Shown here one piece after another: positions 60,430 to 64,000 of a DNA stretch of 64,000 nt. Every line of letters starts with the position of its first letter. Position 1 is the first letter of the stretch. The notes below the pieces were generated by a model that made no database searches, was not told the origin of the DNA, and saw only the letters and a list, made by a program, of their open reading frames with translations. The stretch is from Mucilaginibacter sp. GTDB lineage: Bacteria; Bacteroidota; Bacteroidia; Sphingobacteriales; Sphingobacteriaceae. The stretch is from the NCBI GenBank assembly GCA_028288025.1, contig JAQBOM010000023.1, forward strand, positions 62,001 to 126,000, written 5' to 3'. Both the position numbers and the translations under genes were made by a program.

Positions 60430-61644
60430 TTAAGCGGATATTACCTGGTTTTTTACTTCTTTATCAAAGTTTTCCATAACCAGCACAGCGGCTCCTATCA
60501 GCTCAGCATCAAAGCCAAGTTCGGATATTAATAATTCAGTTCCATCCGAAAGGCGCGGAATGCAATACTTGTGCAGGGCCTGTTGTATAGGCGCCAATAA
60601 TATTTTGCCAACTTTGGCTCCGCGGCCGCTTAAAACAATCGTCTGCGGGTTCATGATATGGATGAGGATAGCCAGCGCTTTGCCTATTTTGTAGCCGGCA
60701 TCAGAAAATAGTTCGACGGCAAACTGGTCGCCTTTATTGGCGGCCTCCATAATGGCGTCGCCCATTTGTTTTGAATGTGCCTCGTCAATTTGTTTTAAGC
60801 TGGTTACCCGGCCGCTTTTAATGCCCTCGATTGCTTGTTTTGAAACCACCAGCATCGAGGCTTCGGCTTCAAGGCAGCCCCGTTTTCCGCAGGTACAAAG
60901 CGCACCGTCTTCGGATAATGGGATATGGCTGAATTCCCCGGCAAAACCATTTCGCCCCCTGAATATCTCGCCGTTAACGATCATACCCAGGCCAATGCCC
61001 CAGCCCAAATTAATAACCATAACTTCCTTTTGTGATTTGGCGATCCCGAATTTTTGTTCGGCGAGGGCTATCAGGCTCGAGTCGTTATCAATATAGGTTG
61101 TTAGGCCGGTTTCGTCGGCGAGGTATTGGGCAAGGCTTTTGCTTCCGGCATTAAGATAAGTATAGTTAATCCCCTGGATGGGATTAATAAAACCGGGCAT
61201 GCCTATACCCATGCCTACAATTTTATCCTTGCTTATTTTTGAACGGTGGATGTATTCATTTATGCCTTTCACAAGATCAAAAAGCGCCCGCTCATTATTA
61301 AGCAATTTAAGTTCGAATGTTACCAGGTCTGAAACGGGCTGATTAAGTAAGTTAACCAGCTGAATACGTGTAGAAAGCTGGTCCATGGCGATAGCCAGCA
61401 CATACATAGCGGTTGGCTTTATGGCGTACATTAATGGCCGCCTGCCCCCGCTCGACGGGGCATAGCCTTGTTCAACCACAAACCCTTCGTCAATCAGTTC
61501 GTTTACTGCTTTAGCTATTGACGGGATGCTTTTATCAAACAGTCCGCTTAATTCCGCACACGACATCGCCTTATCAAAATAAAGGCGCTTGATGATCATG
61601 TTTTTTAAATGGCTGCCCTTTATACCTTTGGGTTTAACTTCCAT
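60430..61644 (-). CDS. ROK-family transcriptional regulator
   Basis: 404 aa from the ATG at 61644; a TTG one codon upstream is also open. An N-terminal winged helix-turn-helix (SCAELSGLFDKSIPSIAKAV) precedes the ROK sugar-kinase-like domain with the zinc motif CTCGKRGCLEAEAS (about residues 262-275) and the ATP/sugar loop INLGWGIGLGMIVNGE. Such regulators are repressors that let go of DNA when a sugar binds. AGGAG lies 14 nt upstream, a rare good Shine-Dalgarno here. The GH3 gene beyond it points to a beta-glucoside or other oligosaccharide regulon, which is inference. Confidence 0.92.
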   Translation of the reverse strand: MEVKPKGIKGSHLKNMIIKRLYFDKAMSCAELSGLFDKSIPSIAKAVNELIDEGFVVEQGYAPSSGGRRPLMYAIKPTAMYVLAIAMDQLSTRIQLVNLLNQPVSDLVTFELKLLNNERALFDLVKGINEYIHRSKISKDKIVGMGIGMPGFINPIQGINYTYLNAGSKSLAQYLADETGLTTYIDNDSSLIALAEQKFGIAKSQKEVMVINLGWGIGLGMIVNGEIFRGRNGFAGEFSHIPLSEDGALCTCGKRGCLEAEASMLVVSKQAIEGIKSGRVTSLKQIDEAHSKQMGDAIMEAANKGDQFAVELFSDAGYKIGKALAILIHIMNPQTIVLSGRGAKVGKILLAPIQQALHKYCIPRLSDGTELLISELGFDAELIGAAVLVMENFDKEVKNQVISA

Positions 61645-61761
61645 CAATAATTTTATCTCCTAAAAAATTCAGCTATATGCAAATGCTTCGCTAAAAATAT
61701 AAATAATGCGGCAATAACAGAATAATTGGCCAGTTAACAGGCAACTACTTTAATTTTGACT

Positions 61762-64000
61762 TTATTTTTCAACTGTAAACTCCTTTTTTAACTTAATATC
61801 TTCTGACGAACTGCCTATCATCACCTGGAATTTCCCGGGCTCAACGGTCCAGTTCATATTTTTATCCAGAATAGCCAGGTCATCGGGGTGCAGGGTGAAG
61901 GTAACCGTTTTCTTTTCGCCGGGATTGAGATTAATACGTTCGAAACCCCGCAAATCATATTCGTATACAGTAACGCTGCTCACCTCTTGTTTCAGATATA
62001 ACTGCACCACATCATCACCGCTCCGCTGGCCTGTATTGGTTACTTCAACGGTAACGTGGATATCTCCTTGCTGGTGCTCTGTTTCGGGGGAAACCTGCAA
62101 GTTGCTGTAAGCGAATGATGTATAACTCAAGCCATAGCCAAAGGGATAAAGTGCGCCGTTAACGCTGGTTTTGCCCCAGCTATTTGCACCACCCTGGCCG
62201 GCTTGTGAACCCGGTTTAAAAGGGAAATTGAATTCTAACTGCCCGGTAGTTTTTGGAAAAGTTATAGAAAGCTTGCCGCCGGGATTATTATCGCCAAACA
62301 AAGTTTCAGCGATCACCTTGCCGCTTTCGGGGCCGGGGAACCAGGCCTCCAGTATAGCAGGTACATATTTGTTCTCCCAGTTTACGGTTAATGGCTGACC
62401 ATTTATCATCACCATCACAACCGGTTTCCCGGTAGCCTGCAAGGCTTGTATCAATTTAAGCTGGCGGCCGGGTAAATTAAGCCCGGTGCGCGATAAACTT
62501 TCGCCCACCCGGTCAACATCTTCGCCAACCACGGCAATTACTACGTCTGCCTGTTTTGCTTCCACTACGGCCGAATCTATAGCGGCCTGTTCCTGTGCCG
62601 TAAGCGGTGTTTCAATGATCTCGCTTTCGGGCCATGTGGCGTCAACTATATTGCAGCCTTTTGCATAAGTTACGTTGGCACCGTTGCCCATATAATTTTT
62701 AATGCCGTTTAGGACGCTGGTTACCGGGTTGTGTGATGGCCCGTATCTGCTTACTGCATAATTTGTTTCGGCAGCCAGTGGCCCTGTTACCAGTATGTTT
62801 TTTATAGACGATTTATTCAATGGCAAAAGATTATGCTCATTTTTTAACAATACCATCGATTCCCGGTTCATTTTCAGCCCCATATCGGTACCGTCGGTAT
62901 TGTGAACGATTTTATCCGCTATTTTTGGATCTTCAACGTAAGGGTGGTCAAACAAGCCAAGCTGAAACTTTACCCGCAGCACATCGCCCACACGCGAATC
63001 CAATGTTTTCATGGATATTTTGCCTTCCTTGTATAGTTCCCTCAGCGGCATAATGTACGTTTGCGGCATACTAAAGTTGGTGCGGACATTCAATCCCGCC
63101 TCAAAGGCCTGTCGCACCGCCTCCTGTTTACTCCCGGCAACGTGGTGCTTGCTGTATATGTATTCTACGGCCTCACTGTCTGAAACGACATAGCCGTTAA
63201 AACCAAACTTCTGGCGTAGCAGTTCGGTTAAAAAATAATAGCTGCCGGTAATCGGTTCACCATTCCAGTCGTTATAGCTGCTCATTATCCCCAACGGGTG
63301 TGCTTCCTGTATTACGCGGCGGAAAGGATATAGATACATTTGGTACATCTCCCGCGGCGCCACATGCGGATCCGTGCGCGCGGCGCCATCCCGGCCACCT
63401 TTCGGCACACTGTACACAGCGAAATGTTTTAAGGTTGAGGCGACGCCTTCCTCCTGTATGCCCAGCGTCATTTGCTTGCCCAATTCGGCAATCAGGAAAG
63501 GGTTTTCGCCATAGGTTTCTACCACGCGGCCCCATCGCTGGTCGCGGGAGACGTCCAATATCGGGGCGTAAACGTTGGTGTAGCCCAGGGCTTTGGCTTC
63601 GCGGCCTACAACCTGGCCTGCGTGGCGTACTAAATCTTTATCCCAGGTACTGCCAATGCTGATAGGGGCGGGCAGAGAGGTGGCCCGGTCATGGTTTAAG
63701 CCATGTATGCCTTCGTTGGTAAAATCAACAGGTATGCCCATGCGTGTTTGTTCCACGAACCATTTTTGAATGGTGTTGATGGCCGATGCATGCTTGCTGT
63801 AAGGGTAGGAGTACTGTGTAGGTGCGGCATCGGTATGCGACGACAAATTATTCAGTTCTTCATCTATATTGGCTATGCCGTCTTTCCACACCTCGTTCTT
63901 CCACGACGGTGTAGGCATTTCTTCTTTCAAAACCCGTTTGTAGCCGTACAGGGTGGCCAGCTGGCAGGTTTTTTCCTCAAGGGTCATCTGGCTTAGCAGA
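61762..64000 (-). CDS. bglX: GH3-family beta-glucosidase, 5' end outside the window
   Basis: At least 745 aa are visible. The frame remains open to base 64000 and the residues before the Met at 63987 read LLSQ, completing the family motif LLSQMTLEEKTCQL, so this Met is internal and the true start lies outside. The catalytic Asp is in GYVVSDSEAVEYI, the acid/base region is GEDVDRVGESLSRTGLNLPG, and the C-terminal Fn3-like domain ends the protein (KKTVTFTLHPDDLAI). GH3 enzymes of this form cleave terminal beta-glucosides or xylosides; the exact sugar is not certain. The gene is next to a ROK regulator on the same strand. Confidence 0.92.
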   Translation of the reverse strand, partial: LLSQMTLEEKTCQLATLYGYKRVLKEEMPTPSWKNEVWKDGIANIDEELNNLSSHTDAAPTQYSYPYSKHASAINTIQKWFVEQTRMGIPVDFTNEGIHGLNHDRATSLPAPISIGSTWDKDLVRHAGQVVGREAKALGYTNVYAPILDVSRDQRWGRVVETYGENPFLIAELGKQMTLGIQEEGVASTLKHFAVYSVPKGGRDGAARTDPHVAPREMYQMYLYPFRRVIQEAHPLGIMSSYNDWNGEPITGSYYFLTELLRQKFGFNGYVVSDSEAVEYIYSKHHVAGSKQEAVRQAFEAGLNVRTNFSMPQTYIMPLRELYKEGKISMKTLDSRVGDVLRVKFQLGLFDHPYVEDPKIADKIVHNTDGTDMGLKMNRESMVLLKNEHNLLPLNKSSIKNILVTGPLAAETNYAVSRYGPSHNPVTSVLNGIKNYMGNGANVTYAKGCNIVDATWPESEIIETPLTAQEQAAIDSAVVEAKQADVVIAVVGEDVDRVGESLSRTGLNLPGRQLKLIQALQATGKPVVMVMINGQPLTVNWENKYVPAILEAWFPGPESGKVIAETLFGDNNPGGKLSITFPKTTGQLEFNFPFKPGSQAGQGGANSWGKTSVNGALYPFGYGLSYTSFAYSNLQVSPETEHQQGDIHVTVEVTNTGQRSGDDVVQLYLKQEVSSVTVYEYDLRGFERINLNPGEKKTVTFTLHPDDLAILDKNMNWTVEPGKFQVMIGSSSEDIKLKKEFTVEK

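Noticed and set aside
63300..63662. 120-codon plus-strand frame within the GH3 gene
   Set aside because: Antisense shadow of a GC-richer part of the GH3 coding sequence; Arg/Pro-rich with no domain.
63985..63987. Start codon of the GH3 gene at 63987
   Set aside because: The frame stays open to the window end and the residues before this Met (LLSQ) belong to the conserved family motif.

Overview
The window looks like a chromosomal segment of a Bacteroidota member of the Sphingobacteriaceae type (Mucilaginibacter/Pedobacter-like). The reasons are the moderate-to-low GC, the near absence of Shine-Dalgarno sequences, several TAnnTTTG -7 promoter boxes, and the family content: GH97, DUF983, DUF2851, DUF4142, DUF1493, CbpA/CbpM, long MacB/FtsX-type permeases and a non-cyanobacterial KaiBC set. 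No rRNA, tRNA, CRISPR array or transposase was recognised. The assignment is inferred from gene content, not from a marker gene.

Region 1 (1-30,007) is a tandem array of one partial and eleven complete paralogous FtsX/MacB-type ABC permeases, all on the + strand, about 790-820 aa each. There is no ATP-binding subunit, membrane-fusion protein or regulator in view. The array is interrupted once, at about 5.4-7.2 kb, by a toxin-antitoxin remnant (frameshifted YafQ-like toxin) and a secreted DUF4097 beta-repeat protein. Longer gaps before the permeases at 7408 and 20147 carry a shared 40-bp operator-like block plus a TTGGTATGTATTT box, suggesting separate transcription units. Other intergenic gaps are filled with short word-like repeats. 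One family forms a tiny reading frame, MTNDQ(I/T)(K/R), whose stop overlaps the next start codon as ATGA.

Region 2 (30.1-46.3 kb) is mixed housekeeping and carbohydrate genes: an ACC-deaminase-like PLP enzyme, two tandem outer-membrane-type paralogues separated by a fossil of that enzyme's 5' end which is now a hairpin terminator, an RluA-family pseudouridine synthase, a class IV aminotransferase, GH16, an exported VOC protein, DUF983, an ABC exporter, a HAD phosphatase, a RelE/ParE toxin-antitoxin pair, a Tat-exported Gfo/Idh/MocA oxidoreductase, DUF2851, a PspC-like protein and GH97.

Region 3 (46.4-51 kb) holds DUF1493, GNAT, cupin, the cbpA-cbpM chaperone pair, an enoyl-CoA hydratase, a MmcQ/YjbR protein and two exported Cys-rich small proteins ending at a strong terminator.

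Region 4 (51.1-59.1 kb) looks like a signalling/stress block. A tightly coupled minus-strand operon kaiC-kaiB-kaiB-histidine kinase lies next to a DUF4142 lipoprotein, an Nramp-related transporter with altered metal-site residues, and a second PAS histidine kinase. Region 5 (59.1-64 kb) has DinB, a second HAD phosphatase, a ROK repressor and a GH3 beta-glucosidase running off the end; the last two probably form a sugar-responsive pair.
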